Source: Nocardia sienata NBRC 100364 (GTDB lineage Bacteria > Actinomycetota > Actinomycetes > Mycobacteriales > Mycobacteriaceae). Taken from it: 64,000 nucleotides of DNA. The stretch is from NCBI RefSeq assembly GCF_001613205.1, contig NZ_BDBX01000021.1, positions 218,333 through 282,332 on the forward strand, in the 5' to 3' direction. The stretch's first letter is position 1. Every line of letters begins with the position of its first letter. Shown here piece by piece: positions 47,571 to 56,532 of the stretch. Made by a program: the position numbers and the translations under genes. The notes under the pieces were generated by a model. The model saw only the letters and a program-made list of their open reading frames with translations, did no database searches and was not told where the DNA came from.

Positions 47571-48539
47571 GTGTCACATCCCGGTTTTTCAGGGTCGGCA
47601 AAGAAACCCGGGGGACGTAATCACGCCGGGTTCGGTAAGTAAGTCGGTTACGAGAGGGATCGGCGACTGACCGATGGTTCCGAGGGCCGGATTGGCGGAA
47701 CGTTATCCCACTGATCAGCAGGTTTTTCAGCTGTGGGAAATCGGGCCGTCCGACTGTTTCGACGGCGTCAGGCAGCCGAATCAGTAGCGATCAACGACTC
47801 GATTCAACGAGTTCTTCGCTCTGACAACCGATCAAGCTCGGGCACAGGTATCACCGGATTCGAAACCGGGGGCTGATCGACGCTCATTCACAATCCCTCA
47901 CCTACGCCGGCGGTAGCTGATCTGACTCGCCTGCTTTCCAGCAGCTTGCCAGCTCAATCACATTCATGCAACCGACCGGTATTTTTCAATCGGAGTCACC
48001 GCCGACGCGCCCTGGAGATCGAAGCGCTGCGCAGAGCGGGAACCTCCGCCGCACTCGAAATCCCGACGGTCTCGCCCTTCGACGGCCGGTGGTCGCCCCG
48101 GGGAAAACCTACACTCCCGAGCCTGCCCGCACGGAGGAACAACAGAGTCAACTGCCGCACAGATGAACTCGGATGAAATCCTCGACCCCTGAGCTCTCCC
48201 GGAAGGCCGGAGGATCCGGCGCGAGGTCGCTCCGACCGCCCGGATCACAACTATCTGCCCGCGGCAAGACCGGCCCCGTGCCTGCCACCCCAACTCTGGA
48301 TACCGATAGCCGACAGGTATCGCATTCATAATGGAAGTTCTCCATCGTCCAGGATCACCCCGCGGCGGCCTACTCCCTCGTCGTCACCGTGACGCTGACG
48401 AACACCGGCTTATCCCTTTCGCCAGTGCCGAGCAGTTGCCGGTCAACAGCGGTACCGAGCCCAAAAGGTGCGTTGATCGAGCACCCGAGTGGTCCATGAC
48501 CGGGCCGCTGGCAGATGTAGTCGCTGACCGAGCCCGGAG
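47571..48539. promoter_or_regulatory. Gene-free leader/promoter region upstream of the PKS operon
   Basis: About 970 bp between the Fic stop and the PKS A start hold no credible gene; the short open frames lack start signals and high-GC third-position bias. The region is visibly richer in A/T than its surroundings. Two inverted repeats stand out: AACCCGG at 47605-47611 with CCGGGTT at 47626-47632, 35-62 bp upstream of the PKS start; and TCCCAC at 47706-47711 with GTGGGA at 47733-47738, flanking a TGATCA palindrome and a T-run. They could be operators or leader hairpins. I could not fix -35/-10 boxes with confidence. Confidence 0.45.
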
Positions 48540-49829
48540 TTATTTCGGTGAATCGGTATGCAGTCGGCCGAAACGGGCCACCACCGGCGCCGGTGGTCCC
48601 TGATCGGGTCGCCGATGGTCGGTATCGCCGGCCCCGACCCGGTTGGCGCGCTCAGCCAGGGCAGTAAGGCCCAAGTGGGCATCGGCTGTGTAGCACACAA
48701 TTTTGCCCTTGTGATTCTTCGAGCGGCCGAGTATTCCGGCGTCGGCCAACTCGTTGAGGGCACGGTGGGCGGCGACAGCCGAGACGCCATACCGAGTGGC
48801 GGCCGATTCTGTGGTGAGTACGGGGTGGGTGGACAGGTCCGCGAGGATCTTCATGACGACCGCATCACGACGGGGTAGGGCGGGCCTGGTACCCCGTCGG
48901 CGACGGTGCTCGACCAGACGTTGCAGGAGCTGATCATCAAGTGCGGCAGCGTCTCGGGCCAGCCGCACTCCGGTCTGCGCTGCCTGCTCGGCGGCCTGGG
49001 CGAACCCGATGACCCACTCGTCGGTGTGCGGTTCCGGATCGCGGTAGGAGGTCAGGCCTGCCAGGTAGACGTCGGTGCGCGCGGCGAACACGGTGCTGAT
49101 CGGGACCAGCGTGTGCCGCAGGGCATCACAGCGCCGCAGCACGGTGTGGATCAGTGCGCGGCCGGTACGCCCGTTGCCGTCGATGAACGGGTGGATCGTC
49201 TCGAACTGCGCGTGGGCGATCGCTGCCCGCACGACCGGGTTGCCGTGAGTGGCGGTCAGGAACGAAGCCAAATCCGCGACCAACTCGGGAACCTCGGACT
49301 CGGGCGGGGGTACGAAATCGGCCCGCAATGGGCTCCACCCGGGTCCGCCCACCCAGTTCTGTTCGGTACGCAGACCGGCCGGTAAGCGGGGTTCGATGGT
49401 GTGCTGCAGGCCCACGATGTCTTGTGTCGTGATCGACCTGGATCGGTCGGCCAGCGAATCGATGGCCTGTTCGGTGGCGTGCACAGTGGCAACCACGTCC
49501 AGCGCGGTGCGAGTACCCGATTCCAGGGTTTCGGCGATGGCAAGTTCCTTGGGGGTGATCCGGTTACCTTCGATCCAGGACGAGGAGATCGACTCGGACC
49601 GGATCAGCAAGTGATTGAGGTAGCTACCCCGGGACCCGATACGTTCATCAGCCCTGGCCAGCACCGCCAGCGCGTCCTCAGCTGCCTGCTGGGCCCGAGG
49701 GCCGATCCGCGGCAGGTCCACCCCCAGCGGATCGGGGATGTAGGCCCGATAGATTCCGGTCTGCCGGTCACGGCGGGCGAGCATGCCCTCGTCCGACGGC
49801 TGCCACACCCGTTCCTCGCACCTCGCCAC
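48540..49829 (-). CDS. Class II Fic-domain protein with N-terminal inhibitory motif and C-terminal winged helix
   Basis: This 429-aa protein belongs to the large Fic family, whose members usually transfer AMP from ATP to a Ser, Thr or Tyr of a target protein. The full catalytic motif HPFIDGNGRTGR is present at about residues 211-222, so it should be active. SSWIEG at ~82-88 fits the inhibitory motif (S/T)xxxE(G/N); its position before the Fic motif makes this a class II, self-inhibited enzyme. The C-terminal ~100 residues (TTESAATRYGVSAVAAHRALNELADAGIL) look like a winged-helix DNA-binding domain, a common pairing in this subgroup. The start is GTG 49829 with AGGAG 6 nt upstream. It stands alone between the PKS leader and tRNA-Asn and has no small antitoxin gene beside it. 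The target cannot be inferred. Confidence 0.9.
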   Translation of the reverse strand: MARCEERVWQPSDEGMLARRDRQTGIYRAYIPDPLGVDLPRIGPRAQQAAEDALAVLARADERIGSRGSYLNHLLIRSESISSSWIEGNRITPKELAIAETLESGTRTALDVVATVHATEQAIDSLADRSRSITTQDIVGLQHTIEPRLPAGLRTEQNWVGGPGWSPLRADFVPPPESEVPELVADLASFLTATHGNPVVRAAIAHAQFETIHPFIDGNGRTGRALIHTVLRRCDALRHTLVPISTVFAARTDVYLAGLTSYRDPEPHTDEWVIGFAQAAEQAAQTGVRLARDAAALDDQLLQRLVEHRRRRGTRPALPRRDAVVMKILADLSTHPVLTTESAATRYGVSAVAAHRALNELADAGILGRSKNHKGKIVCYTADAHLGLTALAERANRVGAGDTDHRRPDQGPPAPVVARFGRLHTDSPK

Positions 49830-49867
49830 GGAGACTCCTAGAGGTTAAGCATCGCGTCGGAAACCTA

Positions 49868-49877
49868 ACTCTAGAGT
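49868..49877. promoter_or_regulatory. Palindrome in the AT-rich promoter region of the fic gene
   Basis: ACTCTAGAGT is a perfect 10-bp palindrome 39-48 bp upstream of the fic start, inside an A/T-rich stretch (49850-49900) that is unlike the rest of the window. On the minus strand TTAACT and TAGGTT, 16 nt apart, flank it as possible -35 and -10 boxes. The Fic protein's own winged helix makes autoregulation an attractive guess, nothing more. Confidence 0.35.
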
Positions 49878-50186
49878 ACCTAAAGTTAATTTAATGAGAT
49901 CGCGGAATCTCCAGCTGTGGAGAACCGGCCGTGCACAGCGTCTCCACTCGGTCAATGCTCCCGCACATCGGTGCGCAGCGACACGGCGTCGTCGTACTCG
50001 GCCGGTTTCCGGGGTGGACCCGTTTCATGGCGACCTCGACCGTGAAACTGCCCCCTCATCGGGCCGCGACGATCGCCATATCGTTCGACTGAATGGAAGT
50101 TCGGCGTGGAACCTTTGGTGCTTTTGGTGATCGGCCAAAAAGAACAGCAGGTCAAGCCTTACTATCGGGCCTGCCTGCTGTTTATG
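49878..50186. other. Intergenic stretch between the fic promoter and tRNA-Asn
   Basis: About 310 bp with no supported gene. The first third is A/T-rich and belongs to the fic promoter region; the rest has mixed composition. The part next to the tRNA 3' end (50130-50186) contains no clear terminator hairpin. I see no integrase fragment or attachment repeat here. Confidence 0.4.
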
Positions 50187-50259
50187 CTCCCCCAACTGGA
50201 CTCGAACCAGTAACCTGCCGATTAACAGTCGGCTGCTCTGCCAATTGAGCTATAGGGGA
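50187..50259 (-). tRNA. tRNA-Asn (anticodon GTT)
   Basis: All four arms fold on the minus strand: acceptor TCCCCTA/TGGGGGA (one G-T pair), D stem GCTC/GAGC with loop AATTGGCA, anticodon stem GCCGA/TCGGC with loop CTGTTAA, T stem ACTGG/CCAGT with loop TTCGAGT, discriminator G. The anticodon GTT reads Asn codons. The length is 73 nt and CCA is not encoded. The 3' end points towards the fic gene and the PKS region, the side on which islands usually integrate. Confidence 0.97.
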
Positions 50260-50458
50260 TTGCTCGGTGGCCGCGCCCGTACCGGGCCGACCGAGAGGAA
50301 ACTCTAGCGTATGGGTCGGTGCGCGCCCAAATCGCCGGGTCGAGCCGAGGTGGGAGGCCGAAACGGGGTCCGACCGGCCGTGGGGACCGGATCGACAGGT
50401 GTCGGTGCCGTCGGGCAGGATGGGTCGGCACGGACTACTGGGAGGAGCTCCACCCACA

Positions 50459-50707
50459 ATGTTGCGGTTGATCATCGGTATCGCTGCCGGTTATGTGCTG
50501 GGCAGTAAGGCCGGGCGGGCACGCTATGAGCAGATCAGCGCGAGTGCCCGAGCGGTCGCGGGGAGCCCGGTGACGCGCAAGCTGGTGCAGGTGAGCAGAC
50601 AGAAGCTGTCGGACAAGTTGAGTACCCAGCCGAAGCTGGAGCCGATGGAGCCGCTCGACGAGCGCACCACCGTGATGGTCCCGCACGATCAACTGCGGCG
50701 GCGATAG
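50459..50707 (+). CDS. Small conserved actinobacterial protein (Rv2342-like position), one N-terminal hydrophobic segment
   Basis: This 82-aa protein starts LRLIIGIAAGYVLGSKAGR: a short glycine-rich hydrophobic stretch followed at once by a basic patch, then a charged, probably helical body ending DQLRRR. The pattern resembles YtxH-like small membrane-anchored proteins. It sits beside dnaG in the place that a conserved hypothetical gene (Rv2342) occupies in mycobacteria, as I recall. Function unknown. The ATG at 50459 follows GGAGGAG at 50441-50447. The longer open frame upstream overlaps the promoter space between the tRNA and this gene and lacks such a site. It is convergent with dnaG, with only 12 bp between the stop codons. 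Confidence 0.75.
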   Translation: MLRLIIGIAAGYVLGSKAGRARYEQISASARAVAGSPVTRKLVQVSRQKLSDKLSTQPKLEPMEPLDERTTVMVPHDQLRRR

Positions 50708-50719
50708 CCCACCGCGGGC

Positions 50720-52645
50720 TCAGGCCGCGCCGAATTCGCTGGTGCCCATGGCCTGTTCCAGCAGGCTCTTGCGATACTGCTCGAGAGCGACGAGGTCGGC
50801 GAACAGCGCCATATAGGTCTCCGGTTCGTCCACGGAGGAGACACGGTGCAGCCGTGACTTGAGTTCGGCGATCTGCCGGCCGACCAGCGCGGCCTGGGCG
50901 TTGGCGAGGACTCCGGTGATGAACCGGGGAATATCGCCGGTGGTCTTCACCGGCAGCGGTTCACTGGCGAGCTCGGAGACCAGGGCACGCAGCGTGAGGT
51001 CGTCGGTGCGGTCGCTGATCGCGCTTACCCAGTCCGCACCCGACAGGCCCGCCGCCACTCCCCCGGCGTCGGCCATGAGCGTGCGGACGGCGATATAGGC
51101 GGGGTGGGTGAAGGCGTCGACCTCGAGGGCGTCGAACGCCGGACCGGCGATCTCCGGGTACTGCAGACCGGCGGCGAGGGCCTGACGCTGGGAACGCAGT
51201 ACCGGGTCCCGGGGGTCGGGACGGGCGGCGGGCGGCGTGGGACCGGACTGCTCGCTGCGGGGGGTACGAGTGGGTGGGGCGGCCGCCGCGCCGCGCAACT
51301 TGCGGGCCTCCTCGTCGACCCGGCGGTACACCAGCTGCGGATCCTGCCAACCGGTCCATTCGGCGAGCTGGGTCGCGTAGCGTTTGCGCAGGCCGTGGTC
51401 CTTGATCTGGGCGACGATGGGAACCGCCCAGCGCATCACCTCGACCTGGCTGTCGTAGGTGAGAGCCCGGGTGCGACTGTCCTCGCGTTTGGCGATCTCC
51501 TGGCGCAACGCGAAATCGAACAGCGGTTCGCGGCGGGCGACCATATCGCGCAGCGCGGCGTCACCGGACTGCTGGCGCATCTCGCAGGGGTCCTGGCCGT
51601 CGGGCGAGACCACGACATAGGTCTGCCCGGCGACCTTCTGATCACCGAGGAAGGCCTTGAGCGCGGCGGCCTGACCGGCGGCGTCGCCGTCGAAGGTGAA
51701 GATGATCTCACCGCGCCAGAAGTTGTCGTCCATGAGCAGCCGGCGCAGGATCGCCAGGTGGTCGTCACCGAAGGCGGTACCGCAGGCGGCGACGGCGGTT
51801 TTCACCCCGGCCAGATGCATGGCCATCACATCGGTGTAGCCCTCGACGACCACGGCCTGGTGCCCCTTGGCGATCTCGCGTTTGGCGTGTTCGAGGCCGA
51901 ACAGTACCTGGGATTTCTTGTACAGCAGGGTGTCCGGGGTGTTGACGTATTTGCCCGGCATGGTGTCGTCTTCGAAGAGTTTTCGGGCGCCGAAACCGAT
52001 CACATCGCCGCCGAGATTGCGGATCGGCCACAGCAGCCGCCGATGGAACCTGTCGATCGGGCCGCGCCGGCCCTGCCGGGACAGACCGGCCGCCTCGAGT
52101 TCCTTGAAATCGAAACCCCGGTTCAGCAGGTGCTTGGTGAGGGTGTCCCAGCCGTCGGGGGCGTAGCCGCAGCCGAACTGGGTCCAGGCGGCCTCGTCGA
52201 AGTTGCGGTCGGTGAGGTACTTACGGGCGACCGTGGCATCGGGGCCGCGCAACCGTTCCATATAGAACTCGTGGGCGGCGGCGTTGGCGGCCACCAGCCG
52301 GGACCGGGTGCCGCGGTCGCGCTGGACCGATGTCCCGCCGCCCTCGTAGTTGATCCGGTAGCCGATCCGGTCGGCCATCTGCTCGACGGCCTCCACGAAA
52401 CCGATGTGCTCGATCTTCTGCAGGAAGGCGTACACATCGCCGCCCTCGTTGCATCCGAAACAGTGGAAGAGGCCGTGGTTGGGCCGCACGTGGAAGGACG
52501 GGGACTTCTCGTCGTGGAACGGGCACAGCCCCTTCATCGAGTCCGCGCCGCCCCGTTTGAGCGCCACGTACTCGCCCACCACATCCTCGATCCGGACGCG
52601 CTCCCGAATGGCGGTGATATCGCGAGCAGGTATTCGTCCGGTCAC
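50720..52645 (-). CDS. dnaG: DNA primase DnaG
   Basis: DnaG makes the RNA primers for chromosome replication with the DnaB helicase. The N-terminal zinc-binding domain is clear: CPFHDEKSPSFH followed by FHCFGC gives the CxxH...CxxC ligands. The primase core has the segment VVVEGYTDVMAMHLAG and the TOPRIM acidic motif FTFDGDAAGQAA. A C-terminal helicase-interaction region (~450-641) follows. I start at GTG 52645 (VTGRIPARDITAIRERV), which matches the N-terminus and ~640-aa length of mycobacterial DnaG. The open frame continues upstream for 47 codons of low-complexity sequence without homology. The gene lies downstream of dgt on the same strand with a 145-bp gap. Confidence 0.97.
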   Translation of the reverse strand: MTGRIPARDITAIRERVRIEDVVGEYVALKRGGADSMKGLCPFHDEKSPSFHVRPNHGLFHCFGCNEGGDVYAFLQKIEHIGFVEAVEQMADRIGYRINYEGGGTSVQRDRGTRSRLVAANAAAHEFYMERLRGPDATVARKYLTDRNFDEAAWTQFGCGYAPDGWDTLTKHLLNRGFDFKELEAAGLSRQGRRGPIDRFHRRLLWPIRNLGGDVIGFGARKLFEDDTMPGKYVNTPDTLLYKKSQVLFGLEHAKREIAKGHQAVVVEGYTDVMAMHLAGVKTAVAACGTAFGDDHLAILRRLLMDDNFWRGEIIFTFDGDAAGQAAALKAFLGDQKVAGQTYVVVSPDGQDPCEMRQQSGDAALRDMVARREPLFDFALRQEIAKREDSRTRALTYDSQVEVMRWAVPIVAQIKDHGLRKRYATQLAEWTGWQDPQLVYRRVDEEARKLRGAAAAPPTRTPRSEQSGPTPPAARPDPRDPVLRSQRQALAAGLQYPEIAGPAFDALEVDAFTHPAYIAVRTLMADAGGVAAGLSGADWVSAISDRTDDLTLRALVSELASEPLPVKTTGDIPRFITGVLANAQAALVGRQIAELKSRLHRVSSVDEPETYMALFADLVALEQYRKSLLEQAMGTSEFGAA

Positions 52646-52790
52646 GGAGTCGAGTCTAAGCGAGCGGGTACACGCCGGAACCCGAGCACCCCGACCGCGC
52701 GTACGCCCCGGCTTCGGAGCGGCCGGGAGGAGGAGGAGCCGTAGCCACCGGCCGGCGAAGGCCCGGGGCCCGACAGCGGTGAGCACCGTC

Positions 52791-54038
52791 TCAATCCAGG
52801 GTGGCGGCGATCCGCTCCAGGCGGCTCTCGGTGTAGGAAGCGATCTGGTCGACGATCACCCGGACCCGGGCGCTGTCGTCGGCGGCGGTCTCCCACCAGG
52901 GCAGCAGCAGCGGATCGAGCTCGGCGGGGCCGGTGGCGAGCAGGTGTTCGGCGACGGCGGTGAGGCGGGCGCGCTGCTCGGCCTGGCGCAGCTTGTGGTC
53001 GGGATCGGACATGACGTAGCGCAGCGCGACGGTCTTCAGGACGGCGACCTCGGCGGCGGCCACCGGCGGCACCACCAGGTCGGCGGAGTAGCGGGCGAGC
53101 GGACCGGAATGGGCCGCACGCGTCGCCACGACCGCCGCGTTGGCGAACCGGCCGACGAGTTCGCTGGTGAGCCGTTTCAAGGCGACCGAACTGGTGAGGG
53201 TGCCGTCGTAGACGAACACCTCCCCGACGACGGGCAGTTCGGAGAGTCGCTGCGCGGCGGCCACCAGATCGTCGACCGAGAGGCCGCGATGCTGCACATG
53301 CCCCAGCTCGGCCAGCGCGACCCGCTCCACCGGATCGGCCAGGGCGCGCAGATCGATCCGGCCGGCGATGATGCCGTCCTCCACGTCGTGCACCGAGTAG
53401 GCCACATCATCGGACCAGTCCATCACCTGGCATTCCAGCGCCGGCCGCCGATCCGGGGCCCCCTTGCGGACCCAGGACAACCGGTCGGCGTCTGCCTCGT
53501 AGGCGCCGAATTTGCCGCCCGCCTCGGTGCGATGCCACGGATATTTGATCGCGGCGTCGAGCGCGGCGCGGGTGAGGTTGAGCCCGACGCTGCCACCGTA
53601 GGAATCGAGGACCTTCGGTTCGAGCCGGGTGAGGATCCGCAGGTTCTGCGCGTTGCCCTCGAACCCGCCGAAATCGGTGGCGAAGATATCCAGCGCTTTC
53701 TCGCCGTTGTGACCGTAGGGCGGGTGCCCGATATCGTGCGCCAGACCCGCGAGTTCGGCCAGATCGGGGTCGCAGCCGAGGCCGTCGGCGATACCGCGGC
53801 CGATCTGGGCGACCTCCAGCGAATGCGTGAGCCGGGTACGCGGCGTGTCCCCGTCGCGCGGACCCATCACCTGGGTCTTGTCGGCGAGGCGGCGCAGCGC
53901 GGCCGAATGCAGTACGCGCGCACGGTCGCGCGCGAATTCGGTGCGGTGCCCGTTTCCGTGGGCTCCGGCACCGGCGAGGCCGGCCGTTTTGGGCGCCTCA
54001 CCGACCAGGCGTTCGCGGTCGTGCTCGGTGTAGATCAC
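52791..54038 (-). CDS. dgt: Deoxyguanosinetriphosphate triphosphohydrolase-like protein (HD domain)
   Basis: This is a dGTPase-family enzyme that hydrolyses dNTPs to the nucleoside and triphosphate, and so helps balance the nucleotide pool. The HD metal site is intact: [13 protein letters not shown] supplies the first His and [15 protein letters not shown] the HD pair. The [23 protein letters not shown] block is the family hallmark near the N-terminus. The length, about 415 aa, is normal. I prefer the GTG at 54038 ([12 protein letters not shown]), because the extra codons up to GTG 54089 have weak third-position G/C bias and no family match. It lies 66 bp after the SanA/YdcF-like gene and upstream of dnaG; the dgt-dnaG pair is conserved in mycobacteria. 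Confidence 0.94.
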   Translation of the reverse strand: MIYTEHDRERLVGEAPKTAGLAGAGAHGNGHRTEFARDRARVLHSAALRRLADKTQVMGPRDGDTPRTRLTHSLEVAQIGRGIADGLGCDPDLAELAGLAHDIGHPPYGHNGEKALDIFATDFGGFEGNAQNLRILTRLEPKVLDSYGGSVGLNLTRAALDAAIKYPWHRTEAGGKFGAYEADADRLSWVRKGAPDRRPALECQVMDWSDDVAYSVHDVEDGIIAGRIDLRALADPVERVALAELGHVQHRGLSVDDLVAAAQRLSELPVVGEVFVYDGTLTSSVALKRLTSELVGRFANAAVVATRAAHSGPLARYSADLVVPPVAAAEVAVLKTVALRYVMSDPDHKLRQAEQRARLTAVAEHLLATGPAELDPLLLPWWETAADDSARVRVIVDQIASYTESRLERIAATLD

Positions 54039-54104
54039 CGCACCCAGTCTGCCATCGGGCAGTGACCGGCCGGGAGGTCCCGCCGGCACCGGCGGGTGCA
54101 GGTT

Positions 54105-54800
54105 TCACTGCCCGGCGGTGTAGTTGAAATCCGCCGAGAAGTGGGTGAGCTGATACCAGAGCAGAGCGGCGGTCTCCCGGGCGATACCGTGCGCCTGCGA
54201 TTCCCGGGTGTACACCGCGGGACCGGTGCGGGTGGGCGCGGTCCAGGCGTCGAGTCCGGCGTCGCGGACCATGGTGCGGGTCCGCAGCGAATGCCACGGA
54301 TCGCTGACCAGCACCGCGGAACCGAGTCCGCGCTCCTGCATCGCGGCGGCCACGGCCTCCACACTGCGCAGCGTGTCGGAGCCGGTCTCGACGGCGAGGA
54401 TGGCGTCCTCCGGGACGCCCGCGTCCATCAGGTACATCTTTCCCGAGGCGGCCTCGGTGTACAGATCGCCCTCCTGTTTGCCACCGACCGTGATGACCAG
54501 GTCGGACACTCCCTGCTCGTACAGGCTCGCTGCCTGATACAGGCGCGCCTCGAACACCGACGACGGTGTTCCGGAGTACTGCGCGGCGCCCAGCACCACG
54601 ATGGCGTCGGCAGGTGTGTAGTCCTCGATCCGCGCCACCTGCCACACCCGCACGGCGGTACCGCCGACCAGGATCATCCCCACCACCAGGGCGCCACCCA
54701 GCAGCCGCCCGGCCCAGCGCAGGATCTCGGCACCGATCCCGCGCGCAGACCCGGAATCGGCACGCGAATCCGGTCGTGTAGGCACTGGTGTCCAAGTCAC
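54105..54800 (-). CDS. SanA/YdcF-like DUF218 membrane protein
   Basis: This protein of about 231 aa has one membrane segment near the N-terminus (LLGGALVVGMILVGGTAV) followed by an extracytoplasmic DUF218 domain. Recognisable blocks are ADAIVVLGAAQYSGTPSS, VITVGGKQEGD, TYTEA-type SGKMYLMDAGVPEDAI and VLVSDPWHSLRT. In E. coli, SanA and YdcF relatives are linked to envelope integrity, but no reaction is established. The start is uncertain: I use GTG 54800 (VTWTPVPTRP); ATG 54899 is an alternative that adds 33 residues. The frame stays open to 55334, but that part has no homology and reads like random high-GC sequence. It is first of three minus-strand genes (this gene, dgt, dnaG). Confidence 0.8.
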   Translation of the reverse strand: MTWTPVPTRPDSRADSGSARGIGAEILRWAGRLLGGALVVGMILVGGTAVRVWQVARIEDYTPADAIVVLGAAQYSGTPSSVFEARLYQAASLYEQGVSDLVITVGGKQEGDLYTEAASGKMYLMDAGVPEDAILAVETGSDTLRSVEAVAAAMQERGLGSAVLVSDPWHSLRTRTMVRDAGLDAWTAPTRTGPAVYTRESQAHGIARETAALLWYQLTHFSADFNYTAGQ

Positions 54801-55629
54801 GCCACAAGTCTGCCAGGCAGGTTCCGGGCCGCTGACACCGCGCGAGCACAGGTGCCGCACACCGCCGTAACGCGAGGATTCGATATTTGCGCTGGTCATG
54901 TGGAGACGGAACGGCCGGCGGCGTCGGGCGGGACGTGGACCGAGCGGCCCGGGCACCGGTCCCCCGGCCAGACGGGGGCGCTTCTTGGGTCCCGAATCGT
55001 TATCAGCGACCCTCCCGCGGAGGGAAGAAACCCCGCTCGCCGGCTGCTCCCACCGCGCAGCGACCCCGCCACGGCCGGGAAACCGTAGTCGAGCATCTCG
55101 CTTCACGCGCCCCGGCCGCGTCACCGGCGTCCCGGTCCACTCGGTGAGCCGGCCGCGCGACTCGCCGGCGTTCCGCACCCCGACCGCAGCTTCGCCGCGC
55201 ACCTCACCCGACACGGCCGCGAACGGGTCGCCACCGCCGCCCCCCGATCGGGTGAGGACCGAGCCGCTGGTGCGTGAACGCCGGACCCCACCCGCTCCCT
55301 CGAGCACGCCCCGGGTACGGAGTGCGCGCGGCACACCGATCGGTTACCGAAACCGCAGTGAGCGGGCGCTTTTCACGGCACAGCGCGCCGGACGGTGAAT
55401 ATCCCGTTGATCAGGGCCGAACACCGGTAGATTCGACTTTCGGAACGGGCGCCGATGTGCTTGGCTATCCCCCGGCGAGATCTGAAGTGCCTCCGATCCA
55501 TCCATCGGGTACCACGACCTCGCACCACACGTCACACCACAAAGGCGTGGCATGCCCGTCGACTGTTTTGGGAATTCTGGGAACAGGCGAACGGCCGGTG
55601 GCCGTCTCGGTGAGCACATGGAGCACACG
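54801..55629. other. Intergenic region between divergent SanA/YdcF-like and cutinase genes
   Basis: About 830 bp without a supported gene. It must hold the promoters of both divergent neighbours. Long open frames cross it on both strands, but they show no conserved motifs and no ribosome sites; they reflect high GC. I see no RNA gene or strong hairpin. Confidence 0.4.
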
Positions 55630-56532
55630 ATGTTTTCTCGATGGAAGAGCGCCACCGCCGGTATGGCGGTAACCCTCGCGTCGGTCCTCGCGCCCGCCGT
55701 GGCCACGACCGCACATGCGGCGCCCGCGAACTGCCCCGACCTGTATGTGGTCGCGATCCCGGGCACCTGGGAGACGTCGAAGTCCGAGCCCGGCAAGGGA
55801 ATGCTCGCCCTGGCCGCCGACGATCTGCCGGGCAGCGCCCACACCGATTACGTCGCCTACACCGCCACCGCCTTCCCGTGGGAGGGCGAGGTCTACGGCC
55901 GTTCCAAGAACGAGGCGGTCTCCGGTGCGCGCGGACTGATCTCCGATGTGGCACGACGCTGCGGCAACACCCGATTCGCGCTCCTCGGCTACAGCCAGGG
56001 CGCCGACGCCGCCGGGGACCTCGCCTCCGAGATCGGCACCGGCCTCGGCGTGATCCCCCCGGATCGGGTGGGCCTGGTCGGTCTGATCGCCGACCCCCGC
56101 CGCTCCCCCCTCGACAACCTCGTCGGCCCACCGGTACAGGGCGCCGGCGCCGGCGGCCCCCGGTTGACCGGTTTCGGCTGGTTGAGCAACCGCACCTACA
56201 CGTTCTGCGCTGTCGGCGACCTGTACTGCTCGACCCCCGACGGTGATTTCGCCGCCCGGATCGCCGGATTCTTCGCCCAGGTCTCCAATGCCGACCCCAC
56301 CCAGTTCGGCAACTACCAGACCCTCGGGATGCAGCTGCTCAACGACGCCTTGGCGGCGGGCGGGCTCGGTCTGCTGCACGACCAGCTCAACAACAACGCC
56401 TACGAGGAACGTAAGAAGCAGGTCGACGATTTCGTGCAGTCCGGTATCCACCAGAGCTACCCGAGCTACCGGGTAGCCGGCGGCGCCACCGCCCTGAGCT
56501 GGCTCCGACAGAAACTCGTCGAACTGTCCTGA
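55630..56532 (+). CDS. Secreted cutinase-family serine esterase
   Basis: This 300-aa protein is an exported alpha/beta-hydrolase of the cutinase family, whose actinobacterial members cleave esters of lipids, glycolipids or cutin-like polymers outside the cell. The N-terminus MFSRWKSATAGMAVTLASVL followed by APAVATTAHA-APANC is a clear Sec signal peptide with cleavage after AHA. The mature protein has the nucleophile elbow GYSQG, the Asp in CAVGDLYC flanked by the usual Cys pair, and a C-terminal His in SGIHQSYPSYR. The start ATG 55630 has GGAG 6 nt upstream; an in-frame ATG at 55618 is less well placed. It is longer than the smallest cutinases because of a C-terminal extension rich in helices. 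The gene stands alone; the substrate is unknown. Confidence 0.9.
   Translation: MFSRWKSATAGMAVTLASVLAPAVATTAHAAPANCPDLYVVAIPGTWETSKSEPGKGMLALAADDLPGSAHTDYVAYTATAFPWEGEVYGRSKNEAVSGARGLISDVARRCGNTRFALLGYSQGADAAGDLASEIGTGLGVIPPDRVGLVGLIADPRRSPLDNLVGPPVQGAGAGGPRLTGFGWLSNRTYTFCAVGDLYCSTPDGDFAARIAGFFAQVSNADPTQFGNYQTLGMQLLNDALAAGGLGLLHDQLNNNAYEERKKQVDDFVQSGIHQSYPSYRVAGGATALSWLRQKLVELS

Noticed and set aside
47946..48176. 76-codon + strand frame in the PKS leader
   Set aside because: No ribosome site, weak codon bias and no recognisable motif; it overlaps other equally poor frames.
52646..52786. 47-residue N-terminal extension of DnaG
   Set aside because: The known DnaG N-terminus aligns from GTG 52645, and the extension is low-complexity sequence.
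54105..55334. A 409-codon reading of the SanA/YdcF-like gene with a long N-terminal extension
   Set aside because: The first ~175 residues are Arg/Gly/Pro-rich without homology, membrane segment or ribosome site; high GC keeps such frames open by chance.
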